DNA from: CAZKCK01 sp964552325
Lineage (GTDB): Bacteria > Bacteroidota > Bacteroidia > Bacteroidales > TTA-H9
Length of the DNA stretch: 25,236 nt
Assembly: GCA_964552325.1 (NCBI GenBank)
Contig: CAZKHA010000039.1
Span: forward strand, 1-25,236
Reading direction: 5' to 3'
Part shown: positions 15,925 through 23,376 of the stretch, in pieces
Numbering within the stretch: the stretch's first letter is position 1
How the letters are laid out: each line of letters opens with the position of its first letter
The notes under the pieces: generated by a model
What the model saw: only the letters and a program-made list of their open reading frames with translations
Database searches by the model: none
What the model was told of the DNA's origin: nothing
Program-made: the position numbers and the translations under genes

Positions 15925-16530
15925 ATGAAAGCCTTCATTAACAGATTAATGCCTCCTTTAAATTGGCGGTTACCTGTTTTACTTGTTTCAGGGATATTTG
16001 TTGGATTAGGCCTTTTCGTTTTCCATATCTCTAATGCCTCGTCTTACCTAAGCGATAGTCCTGAGACTTGTATAAACTGCCATGTAATGGAACCTCAGTA
16101 TGTTACATGGATGCACGGATCACACCGTGAAGTTGCTAATTGCAACGATTGCCATGTGCCTCATAATAACGTGTTTAACAAATACTTTTTTAAAGCCAAA
16201 GATGGTATGCGGCATGCTACAATGTTTACCTTTCGCCTCGAGCCTCAAGTTATTCAAATAAAAGAGGCGGGCAAAGAGGTAGTTCAAGGCAACTGTATCA
16301 GGTGCCATTCAAAAGTTGTACATGATCCTGTGATGGTTAATACGGATCAAGATTTCAACCATCAACGTAATTCGCGCCAATGTTGGGATTGCCATCGAGA
16401 AACACCCCACGGAACTGTTACAAGCTTGGCTTCAGTTCCAAACTCGCTCATACCCGGAAATGAGAAACCTGTACCTGAGTCAATTTTTAAATTGTTAAGT
16501 AAGAAATCAAATCAAACCCCTTCAAAATAA
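15925..16530 (+). CDS. nrfH: Cytochrome c nitrite reductase small subunit NrfH
   Basis: NrfH is the membrane quinol dehydrogenase that passes electrons from menaquinol to NrfA. The 201-residue protein has one N-terminal membrane span (about 16-35) and then four CxxCH haem sites: 49-53, 73-77, 124-128 and 153-157. The first is CINCHVM, the CxxCHxM signature of NrfH in which Met55 lies where the unusual axial ligand of haem 1 is found in the Desulfovibrio protein. These marks identify the NapC/NirT family member as NrfH. It lies 3 bp after the porin and 5 bp before nrfA, as expected for the NrfHA complex. The C-terminus is a Lys/Ser/Pro-rich tail. Confidence 0.95.
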   Translation: MKAFINRLMPPLNWRLPVLLVSGIFVGLGLFVFHISNASSYLSDSPETCINCHVMEPQYVTWMHGSHREVANCNDCHVPHNNVFNKYFFKAKDGMRHATMFTFRLEPQVIQIKEAGKEVVQGNCIRCHSKVVHDPVMVNTDQDFNHQRNSRQCWDCHRETPHGTVTSLASVPNSLIPGNEKPVPESIFKLLSKKSNQTPSK

Positions 16531-16535
16531 TAAAT

Positions 16536-18041
16536 ATGGAAACGAACATTACATCACGCAAACCTTGGAAGAATTGGCTTTTCTTTGCATTGACTGTGGT
16601 TGCAGTATTTTTGCTTGGCCTTTTTGCATCCAGTATTGTTGACCGCAAAGCTGAGGAAAGCTTTGTTTATAAACCAAAAGTGGAACTTCAAAATTGGGAA
16701 CCGCGAAATCAGGTTTGGGGCGAAAACTTCCCTCGTGAGTATCAAAGTTATATGCAAACGGAAGATACCTCATTTAGAAGCAAGTACAACGGGAATGCCG
16801 CAATTGATATGTTGGCTGTTGACCCACGGCTAGTGGTTTTATGGGCGGGCTATGGCTTTTCAAAGTCGTACAACCAAGGCCGTGGACACTATTATGCTGT
16901 AACCGATGTTTACGAATCCCTTAGAACGGGAGCGCCAAAAGGGCCTGAAGATGGCCCCCAGCCCAGTACGTGCTGGACGTGTAAGAGCCCTGATGTGCCA
17001 CGTTTAATGGAAAAAATGGGGGTTGCCGAGTTCTATTCCGGCAAATGGGCAGGTTTAGGACCCGAAGTTACCAACTTTATTGGCTGTGCTGATTGCCATA
17101 ACCCTCAGAGTATGAAGCTTCAAATATCAAGGCCAGCACTAATTGAAGCATATACACGAATGGGAAAGGATATCCAGAAAGTGTCTCACCAAGAGATGCG
17201 ATCATTGGTTTGTGCCCAATGCCATGTAGAGTATTACTTCAATAAAAGCGATGGCAAAAGCGCCTATTTAACCCTGCCTTGGGATAAGGGTATGAAAGTA
17301 GAAGAAATGGAGAAATATTACGATGAAGCTAACTTTACTGATTGGATACACGAATTGAGCAAAGCTCCTATGTTAAAGGCACAGCATCCTGATTATGAGG
17401 TTTATACAATGGGTGTTCATGCTGATAGGGGTGTTTCATGTGCCGATTGCCATATGCCTTATAAATCAGAAGGTGGGCAAAAGTTTACCGATCATCACAT
17501 ACAAAGCCCTTTAAACAATATAGCCAATTCATGCCAAGTGTGTCATCGGCAAGAAACTGCAAAACTCTTAGCCAATGTTTTTGAACGCCAAGATAAGCTC
17601 ATCGAAAACCGTGATAAACTTGAAGAAATATTAGTTCGTGCACATGTTGAAGCCAAGGCTGCATGGGATAAAGGTGCCACAGAAGCTGAAATGAAAGATG
17701 CTTTACAGGATATCCGTCATGCACAATGGCGTTGGGATTATGTTGCTGCTGGTCATGGTTCATCATTCCATGCACCGGTTGAAATGGCAAGGGTTGTTGC
17801 ATCAGGTATTAATATCGCGCAGGAGGCAAGGCTCAAATTAAGCAGGATTTTGGTTAAATATGGTGTTAATCAAGATGTTCAATACCCAGATATTTCTACC
17901 AAAGAGAAGGCTCAAAAATTCATTGGCCTAGATGTTGACAAAATGGAAGAACAAAAGGCAGAATTTATGAAGACTATTGTTCCAAAATGGCAAGAAGAAG
18001 CTGCCAAACGAGAGAATGCATGGGGAATTAAGTATTTATAG
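16536..18041 (+). CDS. nrfA: Pentahaem ammonia-forming cytochrome c nitrite reductase NrfA
   Basis: NrfA reduces nitrite to ammonium with six electrons in the periplasm. The 501-residue protein has an N-terminal hydrophobic segment (about 13-33) acting as export signal or anchor. It has the special CWTCK site (146-150, Lys150 as axial ligand of the active haem) and four CxxCH sites at 184, 226, 302 and 333. By alignment with E. coli NrfA from memory, Arg130, Tyr233 and His284 are the active-site triad (E. coli Arg106, Tyr216, His264). Glu232, Lys281 and Gln283 match the calcium-site ligands. All are present, so the enzyme should be active. It is last in the operon and followed by a hairpin terminator. 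Confidence 0.97.
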   Translation: METNITSRKPWKNWLFFALTVVAVFLLGLFASSIVDRKAEESFVYKPKVELQNWEPRNQVWGENFPREYQSYMQTEDTSFRSKYNGNAAIDMLAVDPRLVVLWAGYGFSKSYNQGRGHYYAVTDVYESLRTGAPKGPEDGPQPSTCWTCKSPDVPRLMEKMGVAEFYSGKWAGLGPEVTNFIGCADCHNPQSMKLQISRPALIEAYTRMGKDIQKVSHQEMRSLVCAQCHVEYYFNKSDGKSAYLTLPWDKGMKVEEMEKYYDEANFTDWIHELSKAPMLKAQHPDYEVYTMGVHADRGVSCADCHMPYKSEGGQKFTDHHIQSPLNNIANSCQVCHRQETAKLLANVFERQDKLIENRDKLEEILVRAHVEAKAAWDKGATEAEMKDALQDIRHAQWRWDYVAAGHGSSFHAPVEMARVVASGINIAQEARLKLSRILVKYGVNQDVQYPDISTKEKAQKFIGLDVDKMEEQKAEFMKTIVPKWQEEAAKRENAWGIKYL

Positions 18042-18082
18042 CAGCTTGTAACCTATCCTAAGGCCAATTGAGCGATTTTGTG

Positions 18083-18116
18083 CAGGGGTGACCAATGGTT
18101 GCCCCTGTTTAGTTTT
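18083..18116 (+). terminator. Terminator of the nrf operon
   Basis: An 11-bp stem (18083-18093 with 18097-18107, two G-T wobbles) with an AAT loop has the core CAGGGG/CCCCTG. It is followed by TTTAGTTTT. It lies 41 bp after the nrfA stop. Confidence 0.75.
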
Positions 18117-18121
18117 GTGCG

Positions 18122-18152
18122 TTTGCTATTAATGCTCAAATGCGTAACTTTG
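18122..18152 (+). promoter_or_regulatory. Canonical promoter upstream of the ECF sigma gene
   Basis: TTTG (18122-18125), 19 bp, then TAACTTTG (18145-18152) is a full match to the Bacteroidota primary-sigma promoter. Transcription would begin near 18159, giving a leader of about 165 nt before the GTG start at 18326. It begins 6 bp after the nrf terminator. Confidence 0.55.
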
Positions 18153-18260
18153 CCGTTCAGTCCCCGTTTTTCCGACTTAAAACAGTCAATTTATATAAGT
18201 CTGGTTGTTAATGTTTTGCGAGGTTATTAACATTTTTTTGGCAATATGTTGATAACTTGT

Positions 18261-18284
18261 AAAAAAAAGTCGAGTGGGGGGGGG
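18261..18284 (+). repeat. A8 and G9 homopolymer tracts in the sigma gene leader
   Basis: Eight A (18261-18268), a short spacer, then nine G (18276-18284) lie 42-65 bp before the sigma start. A nine-base G run stands out in an AT-rich intergenic region and is of a length known to slip during replication. Confidence 0.7.
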
Positions 18285-18325
18285 TTACCTTTTATCAAAA
18301 ATATACACTAATATAATAGAAGACT

Positions 18326-18916
18326 GTGCGAAGCCTTTCCTCATCTGAAATTCTTGAAGGTATCAGGAACAATGATACTAAAGTGCTTCAAAACATTTAC
18401 CTGACTTACTTTAATAAAGTTCGATCTTTTGTTTTACGAAATAGCGGCTCAGAAGAAGATGCAAGCGATTTGTTTCAAGAGGCAATAGTGATAATTTTTG
18501 AACGAGTAAGAGGAGGTTACTTCGAAATTAGCTGTTCTTTCACATCCTATTTCTTTTCCTTGAGCAAATATTTATGGATAAAGCATTTAAGTATTAAGAA
18601 ACAGACAGAAGATATTACCATCTCACTTGACGACCTTAGTAATGAGGAGGCGTTGATTGATTTGGATACTGACATTGCAGGTTTCTTGGAGAATACGGAA
18701 TCTAGAAGGTTTTTGCAGAAGCATTTTAGCCAGCTAAGCGAACGGTGCCAAGAATTAATACGATTGTTTTTTCAAAAAGTCCCCATTGCAACAATCTCTC
18801 AGAGTCTTGGGGTCTCCGAAAAGTTTGTCAAGAAAAAGAAGTTTGAATGTAAGGAAAAATTGATGAACCGTCTAAAAAACGACCCACTGTATTATGAGTA
18901 CTTCAAAGATGACTGA
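18326..18916 (+). CDS. ECF-type RNA polymerase sigma factor
   Basis: This 196-residue protein is a sigma-70 family factor of extracytoplasmic-function type. Region 2 is about residues 18-85 (KVLQNIYLTYFNKVRSFVL, then EEDASDLFQEAIVIIFE), the core-binding and -10 recognition part. Region 4 is about 130-185 (LSERCQELIRLFF, then IATISQSLGVSEKFVKKKKFEC), a helix-turn-helix for -35 recognition. The start must be GTG 18326, because an in-frame TAG sits at 18317-18319 and no ATG follows until near the C-terminus. The end overlaps the next gene, a membrane TPR protein, by 8 bp (ATGACTGA), the usual layout of a sigma/anti-sigma pair. It is driven by a housekeeping-type promoter, not an obviously self-regulated one. 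The regulon is unknown. Confidence 0.88.
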   Translation: MRSLSSSEILEGIRNNDTKVLQNIYLTYFNKVRSFVLRNSGSEEDASDLFQEAIVIIFERVRGGYFEISCSFTSYFFSLSKYLWIKHLSIKKQTEDITISLDDLSNEEALIDLDTDIAGFLENTESRRFLQKHFSQLSERCQELIRLFFQKVPIATISQSLGVSEKFVKKKKFECKEKLMNRLKNDPLYYEYFKDD

Positions 18917-19640
18917 CTTGATTAACAAATTAGATGACTATGTAGATAGTCCCCAAAGCCAATTGGATGGTATTTCAACCACAACGAAGGAATTTGAGGA
19001 AACAACCGGAAAAGAGTATTATCTTCGCAACCTATTCGGTGAAGCTATTAATGACACCGAGTTGCTAAATTTGCGCAAAAATCTAAATGATATTTCTGCA
19101 GGAATGAAAACACATCGTAGCCCTGTATCCTTTATTCATAGAAATAGGTGGTATTTAGCCGCTGCTTCTATTAGCGTAGCAGTTGTGTCAAGCGCCTTAT
19201 CCTTAGTTATGTTCAAAGGTTCCGCATCTAAACCAGAGATTTTTAGGGATTATTATCAGCGAGCCAAGCCGTTTATGATTCAACGTTCAGTTAGTCAGTT
19301 AGAAACTGATTATTTTTCGAAAGCAATGAAATTTTACGATGCAAAAGATTACGAAAAGTCAGCCGAAATACTACTTGCAAACCAACTAAATGCCGCTTCT
19401 AAGTTTTATGCCGCTATCTCGCTCATGGAACTAGGCGATTACAAGAAGGCCGAGCCCCTTCTAAGTGCAGTGGCTACCGACGATACCAACTTGTTTGTAG
19501 ATCAAGCGGAATGGTACCTAGGGCTTTGTTTCTTGATGAATGACAAGTTTGATCTTGCCGTAAAACAATTCGAAAAAATTGCAGCCACCCAAAACTATTA
19601 CAACGATAAAGCTGCTGAAATCATTAAGAAAATTGATTAA
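18909..19640 (+). CDS. Single-pass membrane TPR protein, probable anti-sigma factor
   Basis: I recognise no named family. The 243-residue product has an acidic cytoplasmic N-terminus of about 80 residues (MTDLINKLDDYVD..., predicted helical). One membrane span follows (about 81-102), then a C-terminal region with TPR-like helical pairs (SKAMKFYDAKDYEKSAEILL, about 130-150; AISLMELGDYKKAEPLLSAV; GLCFLMNDKFDLAVKQFEKI). The basic residues HRNR just before the span place the N-terminus inside and the TPR part in the periplasm. Overlap with the ECF sigma gene by 8 bp and the one-span plan suggest that it holds the sigma factor at the membrane. I prefer ATG 18909 to 18894 because it gives the compact 8-bp overlap. 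The anti-sigma role is inference; no zinc (ZAS) motif is visible. Confidence 0.75.
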   Translation: MTDLINKLDDYVDSPQSQLDGISTTTKEFEETTGKEYYLRNLFGEAINDTELLNLRKNLNDISAGMKTHRSPVSFIHRNRWYLAAASISVAVVSSALSLVMFKGSASKPEIFRDYYQRAKPFMIQRSVSQLETDYFSKAMKFYDAKDYEKSAEILLANQLNAASKFYAAISLMELGDYKKAEPLLSAVATDDTNLFVDQAEWYLGLCFLMNDKFDLAVKQFEKIAATQNYYNDKAAEIIKKID

Positions 19641-19684
19641 TCGTCTTCGCGTCCTACAAACCTTTAGCAAACCGTAAACCTCCC

Positions 19685-19718
19685 AAAGGCTAATTCTTCT
19701 TCGATTTAGCCTTTTTTT
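19685..19718 (+). terminator. Terminator of the sigma/TPR operon, inside the CHAT gene end
   Basis: AAAGGCTAA (19685-19693) pairs perfectly with TTAGCCTTT (19706-19714), and T7 runs over 19712-19718. The loop is 12 nt. It serves the plus strand only and overlaps the last codons and stop of the convergent CHAT protease gene. Confidence 0.65.
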
Positions 19719-22700
19719 GTAGCATCACAATGCCTATCACGCTAATACATAGAACAATTGCGATTGCAATGATGAGCCCAAAATGATTTGACATATCAAT
19801 TGACTCACTTTTACCGATCGAAACAAAAGTGGACCAAAAGTAAGGGTGCGAATTCAAGATAGCAGCATGTTCAAGGTAAGTGAGTTTAGCTTTCCATAAG
19901 GCTTCATCAGTGGGCATACCCTCTTTTAGGTTTGTGTAGAAAGCTGTCATAATCTCGGCACCTGGATTGTCTTCAACTTCCCACAACGTCATAACTATCG
20001 ATGGTACACCAGCATAAATAAATCCACGTGCCAAATTAAAGACGCCTTCGCCTTGCAATAGTTTGCCAGTTCCTGTATTACATCCGCTTAAAACTGCCAA
20101 ACGGGCGTTAAGGGAAAGGCCAGAGATTTCAAAAGTGTTGAGCTGGTTATCTTCAATGCTATCATTTGTAGGATAAAAGAGCACCTTGCTATATTCTGGA
20201 TTTAGCGTATCAAGTTGTGTGTGAGTGGCAATATGAATTATTTTATAATTACCTACATGCTTTTTAAAGTTAACTTCAGAAGCCTTTTCGGCAAGATAAG
20301 TTTCTCCTTTGGCTATTTTGGCAGTTTGTAAAACCTCCTCCATGCTAAGTGGCAAGGGTTTTAGCGATGGATCATTATAATCTTCGAAATGTACCGGGGC
20401 AAATCCTAACATACTCTTTGGGGCCTTGCGTTTATTGTTTGGTTGACCCGAAATATAAGAAGAAAGATATGCATAACGAATGCAGTTCGTTCGCATTAAG
20501 TAATCAAATACCTTGTAATCAGGTTTTAAAAGAGTAGGCTTTTTGCTAATAAGCGTTTCAAAAGGGATATAGCCAAGAATCCCATCAGGAATAATTATGA
20601 TTTTGCGTTGTTTAATCTCATTTTCAACGGGTTTTATCAGTAGCTGATATAGATTGGAGGAGGAATTGGCGAAGTTGTTCAAATTTTTGATTTCATCTTC
20701 CATCATCCCGCCCCTGAGCGATTGAAGTAATGTAGTAACATAGCTTTCAAGCGAATCGCCCGTTTTTGATGTGGTAACAAAAAAAGTATCGGCAGTTATC
20801 CCAAAAATATAAAGCAAGTCGTTGTAAACAGTGTATTCAAGTACGAGCTCGTTTTTGAGTTGTTTTTGTAAATCATTGATACCTAAAGTATTGTTTACGA
20901 ATTTCTGAGCATAATAGGAAGGGAATTTTGCTTTAAGTTCTTCATTTAGTTGCTCATATTCCGACTCTGCGTCAAACAAATCACTATTGAGGTTCTCAAT
21001 CTTTTTTTGGTTCTGTGAAGCCAAAAGTTGTTCATCAAAAAGCAATTTTTTTAGGTCGTCAATTCGGCTTTTAAGTTTCTTCTCGCGTGTGATATATGAT
21101 TCAGGAATCTTTCCATTAGCTTGGTCTTCATTATCTTTTAAGGCTTTCATTAACAGTGCTGACTTGCTTTTTTCTGAGAAACTAAACGCGTCTGCCAAAT
21201 ATTTTGTATCAAGGGTTGTTTGGTACAAAGTAACCATTGTATGAACTGCAGCAATCATTGTTTCGTGCATGGTGCCCGAAACCCATTCGTTATCTTTTTC
21301 AGAAGTGTAAGTGTTCCTTATTTTTTCGATCGCATTTCCTAAAATGATATAGTTATTGTAACTGGCAATCAGGTCATGCTTATTTTTATGTGTTTGCCAG
21401 GTATTGAAAAAGGTTTGAGCTTTTTTCTCGAATGCAAGCAAGAGGTAAAACTCGGGATTGTCAAGCGTGGTTTTAGGGTTTGAATAGGGGTCGCTGTCTA
21501 TGTAGTTGGGTAATAGAATTCCAAGTGCATCTTGATATTGTTGTAGGGCTAGTTTGTATTGACCTGTTTTTTGATAATAATCTCCAATCAAGATCTGGCA
21601 ATAGGCTATATCCCGATTTTTCAAACCAAATGCTGCTGTATAGTTATCGATGGCTTTTTTATAGTTGGCAAGGCCTTCTTCAAATTGGTTATTGTCAATC
21701 AGGAGCTCTCCATAATTAGAATACCCCAATGCTGCTTCCGGGTTCGAGTTCCCTAATAGGCCTTCAGCTAATTGAATAGACAGTTTCAAGTATTTTTCCG
21801 CTTCAAGCCTATCGCCTAATTTTCTATAACACTTCCCTAAATTTCTGTTTGCTTTAATCTCGGCAGTTGTACCTTTAATAAAGGGCAAACTTTTATTGTA
21901 ATAGTCAATTGATTTCAAATAATCGTTCTTCAGAAAGTAAACCCACCCGATATTCATCTGAACCTCGCCAATTTTGGGATGTTTGGCGCTTTTACCACGA
22001 AGAATTTGCAATGATTTGTTGTAAAAATTTAGTGCACGTTCGTTGTTGCCATAAGCTGTATAGGCCTTGCCCTTATTAAGGTAAACATCATCTAATCCTT
22101 GAAAATTCTGCCCCCCAGCAGCGATATAAACTTTTTCGGCATTGTTTAGGAACTCGAGGGCACTTGCATAGTTGCTTAACTTTAACTCTAAGTTGCCAAG
22201 GTTGGCATATGATTTTCCTACCTCAGTTGATTGTGAGCCGAATATGTCTGATTTGTCATTTAGCGCTTCTTCAAAATAAATTCGGGCTTTGGCATAATCC
22301 CCTTTTTCGCCGTAAACCATCGCAAGGTTTTCTTTGAACTTGGGTAATAAAGTGTTTCGTTTTGTCCGCTTGTTTTTGGCTGCTTCTAGAGCCAATGAAA
22401 AGAAATGGCTAGCACTGTCAAGATTTTGCATTCCAAGGTGGTAATTGCCTAGGTTGTTATAACTCACAGCAAGGTTGGTATCCTTACTACCATTGAGTTC
22501 GATTTTGAGCCTTACCGATTTTCGGAGAAATTTTGCTGCTTCGGGTTTGTTTCCTTTAATCAGGAATATGGAGCCTTTAACATGAAACAATTCTGTAAAT
22601 AAGGGGTCGTTGGGCTGGTATGTAATCTGTAATAGGCTGTCGGCAGAATTTATATATCGTTCTGCTAGCGAAACATTTTGGCTTTTATAGGAATTGGCAA

Positions 22701-22950
22701 GTTTTATGAGGCAGTTAATATAAGCGTATTCATTATGCTGGGAAAGGAATTCCCGTGAAGCAAGTTCAAGGAAGTAAATGGCTGAATCGTATTTGTCTCG
22801 TTGTTCATAGGCTGAACCCTTGTTAAAATTGAAAGATCCAGAGGTATTTTTTTGGCTAATAACTAGTTGGCTTTGTAAAAGCACAAAAACAAGGCTTACT
22901 GCCATCGAGGCTAGGACTATTGTTTTCAACCATAAACCTTTAATTTTCAT
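19690..22950 (-). CDS. Membrane-anchored TPR-CHAT caspase-like protease
   Basis: This 1086-residue protein has an N-terminal hydrophobic signal or anchor (about 9-30). About ten TPR or kinesin-light-chain-like repeats follow (about 40-490, e.g. AVSYNNLGNYHLGMQNLDSASHFF split around 166-190). A coiled coil covers about 618-674, and a C-terminal CHAT domain about 760-1045. The caspase-type dyad is intact: His910 in IHIATH and Cys957 in LSGCNTG, with the following EGVFNLARGFIYAGVPS typical of CHAT. A last membrane span (1057-1077) with the basic tail KKAKSKKN follows. Two inward ends imply that the TPR and protease regions are periplasmic. CHAT proteins are peptidases, often controlled through TPR sensing domains; the substrate here is unknown. 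It is convergent with a sigma/anti-sigma pair, which suggests the TPR membrane protein as a candidate target. Confidence 0.88.
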   Translation of the reverse strand: MKIKGLWLKTIVLASMAVSLVFVLLQSQLVISQKNTSGSFNFNKGSAYEQRDKYDSAIYFLELASREFLSQHNEYAYINCLIKLANSYKSQNVSLAERYINSADSLLQITYQPNDPLFTELFHVKGSIFLIKGNKPEAAKFLRKSVRLKIELNGSKDTNLAVSYNNLGNYHLGMQNLDSASHFFSLALEAAKNKRTKRNTLLPKFKENLAMVYGEKGDYAKARIYFEEALNDKSDIFGSQSTEVGKSYANLGNLELKLSNYASALEFLNNAEKVYIAAGGQNFQGLDDVYLNKGKAYTAYGNNERALNFYNKSLQILRGKSAKHPKIGEVQMNIGWVYFLKNDYLKSIDYYNKSLPFIKGTTAEIKANRNLGKCYRKLGDRLEAEKYLKLSIQLAEGLLGNSNPEAALGYSNYGELLIDNNQFEEGLANYKKAIDNYTAAFGLKNRDIAYCQILIGDYYQKTGQYKLALQQYQDALGILLPNYIDSDPYSNPKTTLDNPEFYLLLAFEKKAQTFFNTWQTHKNKHDLIASYNNYIILGNAIEKIRNTYTSEKDNEWVSGTMHETMIAAVHTMVTLYQTTLDTKYLADAFSFSEKSKSALLMKALKDNEDQANGKIPESYITREKKLKSRIDDLKKLLFDEQLLASQNQKKIENLNSDLFDAESEYEQLNEELKAKFPSYYAQKFVNNTLGINDLQKQLKNELVLEYTVYNDLLYIFGITADTFFVTTSKTGDSLESYVTTLLQSLRGGMMEDEIKNLNNFANSSSNLYQLLIKPVENEIKQRKIIIIPDGILGYIPFETLISKKPTLLKPDYKVFDYLMRTNCIRYAYLSSYISGQPNNKRKAPKSMLGFAPVHFEDYNDPSLKPLPLSMEEVLQTAKIAKGETYLAEKASEVNFKKHVGNYKIIHIATHTQLDTLNPEYSKVLFYPTNDSIEDNQLNTFEISGLSLNARLAVLSGCNTGTGKLLQGEGVFNLARGFIYAGVPSIVMTLWEVEDNPGAEIMTAFYTNLKEGMPTDEALWKAKLTYLEHAAILNSHPYFWSTFVSIGKSESIDMSNHFGLIIAIAIVLCISVIGIVMLQKKAKSKKN

Positions 22951-23376
22951 AGTAACTTGTATTTAACAACCTTGCAAAAATAAACAATGTAACCAGAGCA
23001 AAGTTAATACAATGTATGGAGAAATGCTAATTTTTGTAAAGGTTTATGGCTAGTGTTTTACGATGGTTTTTGCTTCAGTCGCAAACTCAAATGCGCAAAA
23101 GTTGTACTTTGTGCGGATATGGGAATATATTGTGATATTATTTGATTATGAAGTTGTGTTGTTTTATATTGTAAAATGTTCGAATTCAATATATTGGTGT
23201 TGTTGTTTCAAGAGATTGTTTCCATTAAGCAACTATTTGATTATGGATTGGGGTAGTGGTAAGTTATACCTATCCTTTGCCTTTGTTGTATCCGATACTA
23301 AGCAGGTGTTTGCACTATTAGAAATGTAACTGCCTAAACTCTAAACTCAGAAGTTAATTCTGTCAAAGGATTTGTT
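22951..23376. other. Gap between the CHAT gene and the T9SS protein gene
   Basis: This 426-bp AT-rich gap holds the CHAT promoter region next to 22951 and the downstream flank of the SBBP gene at the other end. A plus-strand frame at 23063-23329 (88 codons) has no recognisable protein character and I do not call it. A tandem TAAACTC pair lies near 23336-23349 and a weak 5-bp hairpin follows near 23347-23361. Nothing else is seen. Confidence 0.6.
22975..23006 (-). promoter_or_regulatory. Two stacked candidate -7 elements of the CHAT gene
   Basis: On the minus strand TAACTTTG (23006-22999) and TATTTTTG (22982-22975) both match TAnnTTTG. The TTTG of the first lies 16 bp before the second and could act as its upstream element. 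The nearer one is 24 bp before the ATG at 22950. Confidence 0.4.

Noticed and set aside
18326..22950. Possible CRISPR-linked (type III-E) module, because of the TPR-CHAT and sigma genes
   Set aside because: No CRISPR repeats, Cas7-11 or other Cas gene is present; only the logic of the three parts is similar.
23063..23329. Plus-strand frame of 88 codons in the gap behind the T9SS gene
   Set aside because: Composition is Phe/Tyr/Val/Leu-rich as expected from random AT-rich DNA, with no domain, promoter or ribosome site. A small membrane protein is not fully excluded.
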